The notes under the pieces were generated by a model, which was given only the letters and a program-made list of their open reading frames with translations, ran no database searches and had not been told where the DNA came from. Made by a program: the position numbers and the translations under genes. Shown here one piece after another: positions 23,420-31,644 of a stretch of 64,000 nt of DNA. The first letter of the stretch is position 1. Each line of letters opens with the position of its first letter. The DNA is from Arthrobacter sp. 9AX (GTDB lineage Bacteria; Actinomycetota; Actinomycetes; Actinomycetales; Micrococcaceae), in contig NZ_LR733293.1 in assembly GCF_902506095.1 (NCBI RefSeq), forward strand, positions 3,409,089 through 3,473,088, read 5' to 3'.

Positions 23420-24646
23420 GTGTTCAAGTTTGTGAAAGTACTTACCGCTGCGCTTGCAGTGAGTGCCGGCCTGACGCTGGCCGGGATTCAGCCGGTCCAG
23501 GCAGCACCGGCCGCCGCCCAGATCACGCTGACCCCGGCCACGGGACCTGCGGGATCGGCCGTCACGGTCAGCGGGACGGGTTTCAAGGTTTCCACGTCCG
23601 GAACGGTGATTGCCGGCTCCACCACGTTTGCGTTCCGGACGGCGTCCACCGGGGCGTTCAGCACATCGATCACCATTCCGGCCACAGCGGCCGGAAAGCT
23701 GACTGTCACGGCCAAGACCTCCTCGATCCAGGCGTCCTCGGTGTTCACCGTGACTCCGCCGGCGGCGGCGCTGCCGCCCGTCAGCACGGCGCGCCTGCGT
23801 TTTGGGGTGGCCACAACCAATGGGCCGCTGGCCACCGGAGAACAGGATGACGTGGCCCGGCTGGCAGGGGAAAGCCCGTCCAGCATCCTGTTCTACAAGG
23901 ACTTCCTGCAGGCACCGCCGATCAGCGAAATGAACGCCGCCCGCGCCCGGGGTGCTGTGCCGCTGGTGACCTGGGAGCCGTGGGCCTGGGGCGGCGGGCT
24001 GGACCAGCCGGCTTACTCCCTGGACAGGATCGCCGCAGGGGATTTTGATGCCCGGATCATCCAGTGGGGGCAGGCTCTGGCGGCGTGGGGGTACCCGGTG
24101 CAGCTGAGGTTCGCCCATGAGATGAACGGGGACTGGTACCCGTGGGCCGAGGGAGTCAACGGCAATGCGGCCGGTGACTACGTGCAGGCCTGGCGCCACG
24201 TGCACGATGTTATGGCTGCCACCGGCGCCTCCAACGTCTCGTGGGTCTGGAGTCCGAACGTTCCGTATTGGGGTTCCACTGACCTTGCCGGGCTCTTCCC
24301 TGGCACCGAATATGTGGACGTGGTGGCCTTGGACGGTTACAACTGGGGCACGTCCGCCTCATGGAGCGGCTGGATTTCACCGCAGGACCTTTTTGCTCCC
24401 GGCATCGACCAGCTGCGGTCCCTGGCGCCCGGCCTGCCGATCCTGATCGCCGAGACGTCCTCGAGTGAGGCCGGCGGGTCCAAAGCTGCGTGGAACACGG
24501 ACCTGGTGTCCTACCTCTCCGCCCAGCCCGATGTGATGGGGTTCGTATGGTTCCACATGCAGAAGGAAGCTGACTGGCGCATTAACAGCAGTGACGCCTC
24601 GGCGGCCGCGTTCAAGTCTGCTTTGGCGGCTCGGCGGGCGTCATAG
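23420..24646 (+). CDS. Secreted GH26-like glycoside hydrolase with N-terminal Ig-like domain
   Basis: This 408-aa exported protein has a signal peptide (cleavage near VQAA), an IPT/TIG-like domain (about residues 35-120, TPATGPAGSAVTVSGTGF) and a catalytic domain of the beta-mannanase (GH26) type. RFAHEMNGDWYPW (near residue 235) carries the expected acid/base glutamate, and ILIAETSSSE (near 343) the nucleophile. GH26 enzymes cut beta-mannan or related glycans, but the exact substrate is not readable. GTG 23420 with GGGGA upstream is preferred over TTG 23402. A second GH26-like gene lies at 26891. Confidence 0.85.
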   Translation: MFKFVKVLTAALAVSAGLTLAGIQPVQAAPAAAQITLTPATGPAGSAVTVSGTGFKVSTSGTVIAGSTTFAFRTASTGAFSTSITIPATAAGKLTVTAKTSSIQASSVFTVTPPAAALPPVSTARLRFGVATTNGPLATGEQDDVARLAGESPSSILFYKDFLQAPPISEMNAARARGAVPLVTWEPWAWGGGLDQPAYSLDRIAAGDFDARIIQWGQALAAWGYPVQLRFAHEMNGDWYPWAEGVNGNAAGDYVQAWRHVHDVMAATGASNVSWVWSPNVPYWGSTDLAGLFPGTEYVDVVALDGYNWGTSASWSGWISPQDLFAPGIDQLRSLAPGLPILIAETSSSEAGGSKAAWNTDLVSYLSAQPDVMGFVWFHMQKEADWRINSSDASAAAFKSALAARRAS

Positions 24647-24658
24647 TGCGGGCGGCCG

Positions 24659-24814
24659 TTACGGACGGGCTGCGGGGCTGCGGCGGACCAGGGCGATCAG
24701 CGCCACGCCGATCAGCAGGATGCCCAGTGCCGTAAGGATGCCTGCTCCAACGTTGAGTCCGGTGTAGGCCAGGGCGGCGCCGGACGCCGGGATGGAGGTA
24801 TTCATTCCGTACAT
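24659..24814 (-). CDS. 51-aa peptide consisting of a LAYTG sorting signal
   Basis: This small gene starts 2 bp after the glycosyltransferase stop and encodes about 14 residues, then LAYTG, a hydrophobic segment (residues 20-43) and an RRSPAARP tail. LAxTG plus helix plus basic tail is the C-terminal sorting signal recognised by class E sortases of high-GC Gram-positives. Here it stands almost alone, without a passenger domain or an N-terminal export signal. It may be a membrane peptide rather than a sortase substrate. ATG 24805 is an alternative start. Confidence 0.65.
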   Translation of the reverse strand: MYGMNTSIPASGAALAYTGLNVGAGILTALGILLIGVALIALVRRSPAARP

Positions 24815-24816
24815 TG

Positions 24817-26007
24817 TTAGTTGATTTCCTCTGCTGTGTATTGCGCTTCCCAGCGGTCGATGCGCCGCCGGGTGATCTTGGTTTTCAGGACTGCGCACCA
24901 GGAAGCCAGGAACCATCCGGAGCGCAGCCACATGAAGATTTCCTGTGGGAAGAAGGTTGCCGCGACCAGGATGTCTTTCCAGTCGCGGTGGGGAATCCGC
25001 AGCGCCCGCTTGACGTCCAAGGCCACGAAGAGGATGGGCACGAGCCACCAGAACAGGACCACGTGGAACACCTTGAGGGCCAGAGCCGCCACGATGACGA
25101 AGATCCACAGAAGCTTGAGGAAGACGCCCAGCAGGCCCATCCCCTGCTGGGCCCAGTCCCGGAGCGTCAGCCGGTTGATGCCGAGGTCCAGCAGATCCTC
25201 CACCGTGCCCACCTGCCATTTCATCCGCTGGCCCCAGAGGGCTTTGAGGGACTTCATGGAGTCGGTGTAGGCGCGAACGTCCGGTGAGACCTGGCAGACG
25301 TAGCCCAGTTCGCGGATCCGGTAGGTTAGTTCGAAGTCTTCCACCTGGGAGGTGTAGACCCACGGCCCTTCGCGGTCGTCCCGGGCGGCGATGTCCCGCA
25401 GTACGGCGTTGTTGATGGCGCAGCCGGTCCCGGCCAGCACACTCGTCTGCCCGCGGCGCAGGGCGGTATCGGTCCAGGTGGCGAACTCGGCCTTCTGCAG
25501 CCGGCTCAGCAGTCCAGGATCCTGCATGGTGAATTTCGAGGAGGACCCGCCAAGGCGTGCGGCTGTTTCGTCTGCGAATTCGCGCTCCCACGCTGCCAGC
25601 GCGTTCGGTGGCAGCACGGTGTCCGCGTCGAGGCAGACCACCACATCGGCGTCGTAGGCGTACTCTACCCAAGCGCGGTTCAATGCTTCGGACTTGCGGT
25701 GCTCCAGCCGGGGCAGCTCCATCACCGTGACCGGGTACTTGCGGGCCTCGAAGGCGGTGGCGTCGGTGCAGCCGTTGGGAACCACCACCACCAGGTCCGC
25801 CAGCCGTTCCTGCGCCATCAGCCCATCCAGCGTTGCCCCGATGGACCCGGCTTCGTTGTACGCCGGAACCAGCACCACCACCCGCAGGCCAAGGCCGGCC
25901 CCTGCCGCTTCTTTCACCGGGCTGGTGGCCGTGCGGGCACGCTCCCGCTTGGCAGGGGCGCCGGTACGCACCACTTCTGCAACCGCCGAGGGCAGGGCAA
26001 CGGACAC
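24817..26007 (-). CDS. Family 2 glycosyltransferase, membrane-bound
   Basis: This 396-aa processive-type GT2 has VVVLVPAYNEAGSIG at the start of the GT-A fold (about residue 50), the donor/metal motif CLDADT (near 125), the acidic SQVEDFELTYRI motif (near 220) and the product-binding-type QRMKW (near 260). Two or more membrane helices follow (about 285-330). It resembles poly-HexNAc or cellulose synthase-like enzymes of bacterial exopolysaccharides. GTG 26007 is chosen because AAGGAGG lies just upstream. It is co-transcribed with the LAYTG peptide and lies back to back with an Hpt-like gene. Confidence 0.88.
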   Translation of the reverse strand: MSVALPSAVAEVVRTGAPAKRERARTATSPVKEAAGAGLGLRVVVLVPAYNEAGSIGATLDGLMAQERLADLVVVVPNGCTDATAFEARKYPVTVMELPRLEHRKSEALNRAWVEYAYDADVVVCLDADTVLPPNALAAWEREFADETAARLGGSSSKFTMQDPGLLSRLQKAEFATWTDTALRRGQTSVLAGTGCAINNAVLRDIAARDDREGPWVYTSQVEDFELTYRIRELGYVCQVSPDVRAYTDSMKSLKALWGQRMKWQVGTVEDLLDLGINRLTLRDWAQQGMGLLGVFLKLLWIFVIVAALALKVFHVVLFWWLVPILFVALDVKRALRIPHRDWKDILVAATFFPQEIFMWLRSGWFLASWCAVLKTKITRRRIDRWEAQYTAEEIN

Positions 26008-26514
26008 GGGAGCCTCCTTCTGGACTTCACAAGTCCCGGCGGGACCCGAAATCCAGCTAATAACCCCTATCTCAGAATTCGCCCCCAAAGGTGATCAAGG
26101 TTCAATCAATTACCCTCAAATCTTCATCAACCGTTTTTCGCTAAATACCATAAATAAAAGCGCAGGAATTCAGGATGCCGTAACCGGGTAGTGAAAGGTG
26201 CGTCACAGTGGTCAAAATTCCCTCGCCGGCCCAGTTGGGAGGGCAATGAGCTGGGGAAACGTCACTTTCGGGCGCCAGAGCGGTCAACAGCTAATCCAGC
26301 TCACCTAAAGTGCCCGTGATGGAAATGACTCAACCTTGCGCCATTCTTGAGCATGGGTAAGGGCTGCCCTTGATGTCCGTCAGCAAATATTGAGTGCCAG
26401 GCCTGGCAGCAGGCCTGAATTTTCGCGGCCGGCCCATCAGGGGACGCGCCTGCAAACGTAAAAGGACTGCTTCTTTGGGCACCAGCAAGACCGCAACCCC
26501 GGGCACGGGCAGCC
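26008..26514. other. 507-bp intergenic region, AT-rich at one end
   Basis: This divergent gap between the GT2 and Hpt-like genes has an AT-rich block near 26090-26160 that is unlike its surroundings and probably holds the GT2 promoter. A single CTTGAG (26345) and a small GGCCTGGCAGCAGGCC hairpin near 26400 are seen. No gene or known riboswitch is recognised. Confidence 0.35.
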
Positions 26515-26949
26515 ATGACTGACATGGCCCCGCCTGCGTTGAGTCTTCAGCCCATCCAGACCCTCGCGGACGAAACCGACAGCGGCATCGCCCTGCAGTT
26601 CCTCAGCGATTATCTGGAGATGCTCCCGGCACGGCTGCAGCGCATCTTTACCGGCCTGAACGGCAGGGACATTGAGGCCTCCTTGGACGCCATCCTCAGC
26701 CTGAAGATCGCATCCGCCATGGCCGGGGCGTTCGATACCGAAGCGTATTGCCGTGGCATCGAGGCGCTGGTCCGCGCCGGTCAGTTCCCGCAGGCCCTGG
26801 AGCGGGCGCAGGGCCTCGCCGCCAACGTCCTCTGCCTGATCAGCAGCACGCCGGCAGTGCTGGCCAGCGCCAGGGACGGCCTGGACTGCGTCAGGGCCGG
26901 CACGGCTCCGGCGGGCCGTAACGGAACCAGTCCGGCAGCGCAGCGGTAA
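26515..26949 (+). CDS. Hpt-like protein lacking the phospho-histidine, copy 3 (divergent subtype)
   Basis: This 144-aa protein keeps YLEMLPARL and AILSLKIASAMAGA of the Hpt-like family but lacks the AERLA segment of copies 1, 2 and 4. The histidine position is leucine 61. It resembles copy 5 (59325) most, so the family has two subtypes. Its last 59 bp overlap the end of the convergent GH26-like gene. It faces a GT2 gene across a 507-bp gap, and copy 5 is also next to a GT2, so a link to polysaccharide synthesis is plausible. Confidence 0.7.
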   Translation: MTDMAPPALSLQPIQTLADETDSGIALQFLSDYLEMLPARLQRIFTGLNGRDIEASLDAILSLKIASAMAGAFDTEAYCRGIEALVRAGQFPQALERAQGLAANVLCLISSTPAVLASARDGLDCVRAGTAPAGRNGTSPAAQR

Positions 26950-28153
26950 AGGCATCGCGGACCGCCGGCGTGTTGGTCACGGTCCAGTCCACCCTGCCTT
27001 TGACTTCAACCTCGCCCTTGTCCCACTCGAACCAGTTGACCATCTTCAGGTTCGGGAACTGCGCAGCGGTGGCGGGGTCGAAGAGCTGGCCCCACCAGGC
27101 CTGTTTGATCGGACTTTCAGCGTCTCCACCGGCAGCCGGAGCGAACAGGGCAGCTGTTTCCGGGATGGCAACGGGATTGCCGTGGCCCTCGCCGTACACG
27201 TGGTAGAAGTCCGGCAGGAGGCTGTCGTCCCCGTTGGCCCCGTTGTAATTCCCGGTGAGCTGCTCGGCGAACTTGTTCGGTTCCGGGAGTTCGTTTTCGC
27301 CCCACGGGTACTTGGCGCCCCAGTGGTAGAGGGACATTCCCACCCAGTCGACGGCGTCATCCCCGGGGTAGTAGGGCGCGTAGGAATCGTCGCTCATGGT
27401 CAGCGCGCCGTCCGAGTCCGTGTCCAGGTCGGCGAACTCCGGCGTCCCGGGTTTGGCCTCAAACTGGCCGCCGGCAAACGGGTAGCCGCCGGCGTAGTTC
27501 GGCGCCCACATCATCGCCGAGCCCGGTGCCTTGGCATGGACCGCGCCGGCCAGCGTGCGGAATGCCTCGATGTAGCGGCCAGGCTGCTGGGACCAGGGGT
27601 ACCAGGATCCGTTCATTTCGTGGGCAAAGCGCACCAGGACAGGGACGCCGTCGTTGTTGAAATCCGCCAGGTCCGCGGCGAGCGCCTGCGCGGCTTCGGG
27701 GGTGACGGCGGACAGCCCGCCCATGGGCTCCAGGGTCAGCAGCATCATCTGGCCGTTGGCTCTGATCTGCTCCACGGCCCTTTGCAGGTCGATCTTCTCC
27801 TGCGCGGTGTACGGGAAACCGGTGAAGGAAACGCTGACGGCGGGCTTGTGCCCCAGGTCGCGGGCGTAGTCGGCCAGGGGTCTGGCGTGCAGGTCCAGGT
27901 TGACCCCGAACAACGCACCCGAGTCCGGCACCAGGTCCGCCCGGTCAACTGCCTGGCAGGCGGCCAGCGATGCCGCCGGCTGCGGAGCCTGGCCCTGCTC
28001 CCGGGTCTTGTCCGAGAGGCTGCCGATGATCCCGGCGCCGCCGATTCCCCCGGCGATCAGCGCCACCACGCCAACGAGGACCAGGACCTGGCGCGTCTCC
28101 GAACTGTCCTTCCGCTTCCCGCGGCCGTTCCCGTTCCCGGTTTCCTCTGACAT
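26891..28153 (-). CDS. Membrane-anchored GH26-like glycoside hydrolase
   Basis: This 420-aa protein has an N-terminal cytoplasmic tail, one membrane helix (about residues 25-47) and an extracytoplasmic GH26-like domain. RFAHEMNGSWYPW (near residue 178) carries the acid/base glutamate and VAIPETAALF (near 330) the likely nucleophile. Within the catalytic domain the stretch DLDTDSDGALTMSD resembles an EF-hand calcium loop. ATG 28153 with GGGGGTAA upstream is preferred over 28192. It is related to the secreted enzyme at 23420, and both flank the GT2 gene, suggesting trimming of a self-made polysaccharide. Confidence 0.83.
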   Translation of the reverse strand: MSEETGNGNGRGKRKDSSETRQVLVLVGVVALIAGGIGGAGIIGSLSDKTREQGQAPQPAASLAACQAVDRADLVPDSGALFGVNLDLHARPLADYARDLGHKPAVSVSFTGFPYTAQEKIDLQRAVEQIRANGQMMLLTLEPMGGLSAVTPEAAQALAADLADFNNDGVPVLVRFAHEMNGSWYPWSQQPGRYIEAFRTLAGAVHAKAPGSAMMWAPNYAGGYPFAGGQFEAKPGTPEFADLDTDSDGALTMSDDSYAPYYPGDDAVDWVGMSLYHWGAKYPWGENELPEPNKFAEQLTGNYNGANGDDSLLPDFYHVYGEGHGNPVAIPETAALFAPAAGGDAESPIKQAWWGQLFDPATAAQFPNLKMVNWFEWDKGEVEVKGRVDWTVTNTPAVRDAFTAALPDWFRYGPPEPCRP

Positions 28154-28337
28154 GCGTGGCTTACCCCCGATATGACCTGCGGTTTTGTTCATCCTAAGTC
28201 CCCCGGACGGAAGCGCTGGCCAACACCCTGAGCCTGCCCTCGGCGGTGGCCACGGAGATCAACCGGCGACTGGCGGGCAGTAAGCAGACGGCCGGCCATT
28301 TCGACGATTAACAGCGCCGCGCGCATAAGATTTCCTT

Positions 28338-29084
28338 ATGAGGATTGCCGTTGCAGGGGGAACCGGTACAGTGGGCCGCCACGTTGTGGCCATCGCCAGG
28401 GAGCGCGGCCATGACGTGGTCAGCCTCAGCCGCGCCGAAGGGGTGGACCTGGTCAACGGCCGTGGCCTGGCCCAGGCGCTCCAGGGCGTGGACGCGGTCA
28501 TCGACGTGGCCGGCATCCAGACCGTCTCCACCAAAAAGGCCGTGGACTTCTTCACCAACGCCACCCAGAACCTCCTCGCTGCGGAGAAGGAGGCGGGCGT
28601 GAAGCACCACGTGGCGCTGTCCATCGTGGGCATCGACAAAGCCAACTCCGGTTTGTACGCCGGAAAGCTGGTGCAGGAGGACGAAGTCCGGCACGGCGGC
28701 ATCCCCTGGACCCTCCTCCGGTCCACCCAGTTCCACGAGTTCGTGCCCATGACCGTCAGGGTGGCCACCGCCGGACCGCTGGTTTTTGTGCCCACGATGT
28801 TCACCCAGCCCGTCGCCGCCAGGGAGGTGGCTGAGGCCCTGCTGGACGCAGCCGAGGCTGGGCCGAAGGGACGCGTCCCGGACCTGGGCGGGCCGCGGAC
28901 CGAACAGCTGAAAGGCCTGGTCGCGGCCTATCTCGCCAAGACCGGGCAGAAGAAGCGGATCGTGCCGCTGCACGTTCCCGGCCCCATGGGCAAGGCAATG
29001 CGCAAAGGCGGGCTGATCCCGGCGGCGGGTGCCGCCGTCGGACGCCAGACGTTCCGGGAATGGCTGGAAGCCGGCAACAGCTGA
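28338..29084 (+). CDS. NAD(P)-binding NmrA-like/atypical SDR protein
   Basis: This 248-aa Rossmann-fold protein has the dinucleotide motif GGTGTVGRHVV at the N terminus. The body fits NmrA-like or atypical short-chain dehydrogenases (VDAVIDVAGIQTVS, HHVALSIVGID, PWTLLRSTQFHEF). The classical YxxxK is not clearly present (Y-A-G-K occurs near residue 112), so it may be a redox sensor or an NAD(P)H-dependent reductase. No operon partner is obvious. The next gene is 38 bp downstream but unrelated. Confidence 0.82.
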   Translation: MRIAVAGGTGTVGRHVVAIARERGHDVVSLSRAEGVDLVNGRGLAQALQGVDAVIDVAGIQTVSTKKAVDFFTNATQNLLAAEKEAGVKHHVALSIVGIDKANSGLYAGKLVQEDEVRHGGIPWTLLRSTQFHEFVPMTVRVATAGPLVFVPTMFTQPVAAREVAEALLDAAEAGPKGRVPDLGGPRTEQLKGLVAAYLAKTGQKKRIVPLHVPGPMGKAMRKGGLIPAAGAAVGRQTFREWLEAGNS

Positions 29085-29122
29085 CCCGGGTGCAGCGCCT
29101 GAATGGGCTTTATGCTGGCTCC

Positions 29123-29464
29123 ATGGCACGCACAGCAAGGGAACGCATCGACGGCGACCCTGTTTCGTCCGCGATTTACGGCGCCCTCATGGACCGCATC
29201 AACGCCCTCGATGGCTGTGAAGTGCAAGAGAACGCGTCGTCCTTCCACGTGGCCCACGGCCGTGCGTTCCTGGGCATCCATCCCCGCCGTGGCGGCATCC
29301 TGGTCAACATCGTCCTGGCCCGGCAGCTGGAAACCGAGCGGATCCACAAGGTGGAGCGCGTCTCTGCGGGGCGCTGGCATAACGAGATCATGTTGAAGGA
29401 CCCTGCCGGGATCGACGCCGAACTGCTGGCCTGGATCCAGGAAGGGTATGACCTCACCGCCTGA
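29123..29464 (+). CDS. DUF5655-like small protein
   Basis: This 113-aa soluble protein fits the pattern of DUF5655-type domains: a helical N terminus, HVAHGRAFLGIHPRRGGILVNIVL in the middle and a closing helix LLAWIQEGYD. ATG 29123 is the best start. The upstream extension overlaps the previous gene. Function is unknown. Confidence 0.75.
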   Translation: MARTARERIDGDPVSSAIYGALMDRINALDGCEVQENASSFHVAHGRAFLGIHPRRGGILVNIVLARQLETERIHKVERVSAGRWHNEIMLKDPAGIDAELLAWIQEGYDLTA

Positions 29465-29525
29465 ACCCAGGTTCCTTTCCCCGGACCAGCGGGAAGTAAG
29501 TACCCCTGGCCGGTCCGGAAAAATT

Positions 29526-29542
29526 CGAGTACTGACTACTCG
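29526..29542. promoter_or_regulatory. Palindromic operator candidate, copy 3 (CGAGTA-N5-TACTCG)
   Basis: This is a perfect 6-bp inverted repeat with a 5-base spacer, followed by TGCCCTCCCC as in copies 2 and 4. It is 84 bp before the preferred GAF-ANTAR start at 29627, nearly the same distance as for copies 1 and 2. Confidence 0.65.
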
Positions 29543-29626
29543 TGCCCTCCCCAGCCGCCGCGCCCTATGTTCGAAGGGCAGCCCGCGGACAACTCAGCGC
29601 GGGCGGGGTTCAAGGGGGACGCGCGG

Positions 29627-30436
29627 GTGACGATACATGTGGCAGGCACCGGCAGGCAGGTGTTGAAGGACGACGGCGGGTGGCAGGCTGCGGCGGGTTC
29701 GCCCGCCCCGAGGGCGTGGCCGGCACCGTCCGGGTTCCTGCTGGACCTGACCACGGACACGGATTCGGACGCCGGGTCGCTGCGGCGGCTTGCCGAAGCG
29801 GCAGCGGTGGCGCTCACCGATTTTGTTGGCGTCCAGGTGGACTGTGCCACGGTGCTGACACCGGCCCAGCGCGCTCCCATCCGCGCGGCGAATAACGGCC
29901 GGGCGGCGGGATTGGGGTATCTGGAACAGGAGCTCGACGGCGGTCCGCTGACCCACGCGGTGGCATCGGACGGTCCCATTGTGGTGGAGGCTGCGGGGGG
30001 CGCGTCCCGCTGGGAGGCTTACCGGAAGCGGTTCCTTGACGCCGGCTATAGCGAGGTGCTCGCCGTTCCGCTCCGGCTGGACCCCGCCACCACCGCCGCC
30101 GTGGCGTTCTTCGCGCCGCCGGGGGTGCGGTTTGGCCCCGAGGCGGTTGGCCATGCGGCATGGTTTGCGGGAGTGGCATCCCAGAGCCTGAAACTGGCGC
30201 TCGAGGTGCGGAGCGTCCGGTCGGCCGGGGACAACCTGAAGTCGCTGCTGGAAAGCCGGACGTCCATCGACGTGGCGTGCGGTGTGCTGATGGGCCGCAA
30301 CCGTTGTTCCTACGCGGACGCCTTCAGCCTGCTGGCCAACGCGTCGAGCCACCGGAACAAGCAGGTCCGCGAGGTGGCGGAGGGCCTCCTGAAGAATCTG
30401 CCCAGCGGCGCCCCGGGAACGCGCTTCGACATCTAA
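29627..30436 (+). CDS. GAF-ANTAR domain regulator, copy 3 (no Hpt-like partner)
   Basis: This is a 269-aa regulator with a GAF-like domain (about residues 30-185) and an ANTAR domain (about 195-255, RTSIDVACGVLMGRNRCSYADA). It is more divergent than copies 1 and 2 in the GAF part. GTG 29627 is chosen because GGGGGA lies upstream and it gives the same operator-to-start distance as its paralogues. ATG 29567 would add 20 residues. Unlike the other two it is not followed by an Hpt-like gene. A decayed XRE-type gene on the other strand lies behind it. Confidence 0.88.
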   Translation: MTIHVAGTGRQVLKDDGGWQAAAGSPAPRAWPAPSGFLLDLTTDTDSDAGSLRRLAEAAAVALTDFVGVQVDCATVLTPAQRAPIRAANNGRAAGLGYLEQELDGGPLTHAVASDGPIVVEAAGGASRWEAYRKRFLDAGYSEVLAVPLRLDPATTAAVAFFAPPGVRFGPEAVGHAAWFAGVASQSLKLALEVRSVRSAGDNLKSLLESRTSIDVACGVLMGRNRCSYADAFSLLANASSHRNKQVREVAEGLLKNLPSGAPGTRFDI

Positions 30437-30526
30437 CGGGAGTAACTCCTCCAACCCCGTGGCCGGCAAGCAGGCCTGCTTTGTCCACGTCTGCGTCCCC
30501 GGACAAATTTCAGGCGTTGCAGGTCT

Positions 30527-30766
30527 TCAGTCATCGACGGCCCTCATGTGCAGCCCCACCGCGTTCGCCGCAGCGGCCACCGTCACCAGGGAGGGGTTGC
30601 CTCCCCCGGTTTCGATCGCGTGGACGGTCCGGGCGGATGTGCCAATGAGGTCGTCTGCAATATATTTCTGAAATTGATTCCCGGCCCTGCGCGGCGCTGG
30701 TGTGGGAAGCGAATCTGCAAAATATTGCCGATTCCCCGGCGGAGTTTTGCCCCCGGCAGACAGGCC
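30527..30766 (-). pseudogene. Remnant of an XRE/HipB-type HTH regulator
   Basis: An open frame on the minus strand encodes QKYIADDLIGTSARTVHAIE followed by GGGNPSLVTVAAAANAVGL, a clear HTH_XRE core of the HipB kind, and ends at 30527. No ATG, GTG or TTG lies in frame before it. An upstream partial copy of the same segment (RQYFADSLPT) precedes it, so the start of the gene seems scrambled by a short tandem duplication. The local AT-rich repeats (TCTGCAATAT and TCTGCAAAAT) reflect this. No toxin partner remains. Confidence 0.55.
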
Positions 30767-30844
30767 TCAGGGCCTTGAGGTCTGCATACCTGCACAATAA
30801 CTCCAGGCCTGTTACCGGAGGCAGAGGTCTGGGAGGATGCCAGC

Positions 30845-31531
30845 ATGCGAAGCGTCATTGTCTCCAACATTGCCTCCGTGGACGGCTTCTACGCTGCCGC
30901 CGACGGTAATCCCCTCGTGCTGAACATGGACGAGGCGTTCGATGAATACAACCGTGTCCGGATTGAGGCTGCGGACATGGTGCTCCTGGGCCGGAAATCC
31001 TTCGAGGGGTTCAGCTCGTACTGGCCGGGAATCGCCGACGCCCCCGAGGTTCCCGGTAACCGTGCGCTCAGCGAGGACAACCGCAGGGTCAGCAGGGCCT
31101 ACAACTCCCTGCCCAAATACGTGGTTTCAGATACCTTCGAGGTCCCGGAGGGCAACGCGTGGCATGACTCTACCGCCGTTGTTGCCGGCCGGGACCTGCC
31201 CGAATGGATCGGGGCCCGCCGGCAGGAAGGCAACGGCGACATCCTGGTTTTCGCGAGCCGCGTGCTTTGGAACAGCCTCCTTGAACTGGGGCTGGTGGAC
31301 GAGGTCCACCTGATGGTCAGCCCGCGCGCGCTGGCTGGGGGCATCCCGGTTTTCGGCGCACCAACGGACCTGACGGTCCTGGATTCGGCGCGCTTCGACT
31401 CGTCGTCCAACATCCTCCTCAGGTACCGGCCGGGTTCGGGGGTACGGCGGCGGGGCGTCCTCGATGATCAGGCGGGGCATGCAGCAGCACCACCGGGGGC
31501 GCACCGGGATCGCCGCACACCTGGACACTGA
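30845..31531 (+). CDS. Dihydrofolate reductase/RibD C-terminal family protein
   Basis: This 228-aa protein has the DHFR/RibD_C fold pattern: SVDGFYAAADGNP, ADMVLLGRKSFEGFSSYWP, the NADPH-loop-like GDILVFASRVLWNSLLELGLVDE, and the end strand NILLRYRP. Most relatives end just after RYRP, near residue 195. Here about 33 further residues are read through sequence that belongs, on the other strand, to a truncated hydrolase. The extra tail is therefore probably a junction artefact, not a domain. Substrate unknown. Confidence 0.85.
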   Translation: MRSVIVSNIASVDGFYAAADGNPLVLNMDEAFDEYNRVRIEAADMVLLGRKSFEGFSSYWPGIADAPEVPGNRALSEDNRRVSRAYNSLPKYVVSDTFEVPEGNAWHDSTAVVAGRDLPEWIGARRQEGNGDILVFASRVLWNSLLELGLVDEVHLMVSPRALAGGIPVFGAPTDLTVLDSARFDSSSNILLRYRPGSGVRRRGVLDDQAGHAAAPPGAHRDRRTPGH

Positions 31532-31613
31532 TCCGCACTCCATCGGCGCCCGACAGGATCGGTGATCTCATGCCCGGAATTCCAGTACCGCGCCCACCGG
31601 CCGAGGCCGTCAC
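31419..31613 (-). pseudogene. Fragment of an alpha/beta hydrolase N terminus
   Basis: The minus strand encodes GADGVRISVQVCGDPGAPP followed by VVLLHA, the opening strand and oxyanion region of an alpha/beta hydrolase, then runs out of homology and stops. The rest of the gene is absent. It overlaps the 3' end of the DHFR-like gene, marking a deletion or rearrangement point. Confidence 0.5.
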
Positions 31614-31644
31614 CTTGCCCCGGGCGGATGCCTAGACTGGCTTC

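Noticed and set aside
24659..25672. 337-codon minus-strand frame overlapping the GT2 gene
   Set aside because: Only its last 51 codons, downstream of the GT2 stop, look like protein. The rest is a shadow of the GT2 coding sequence.
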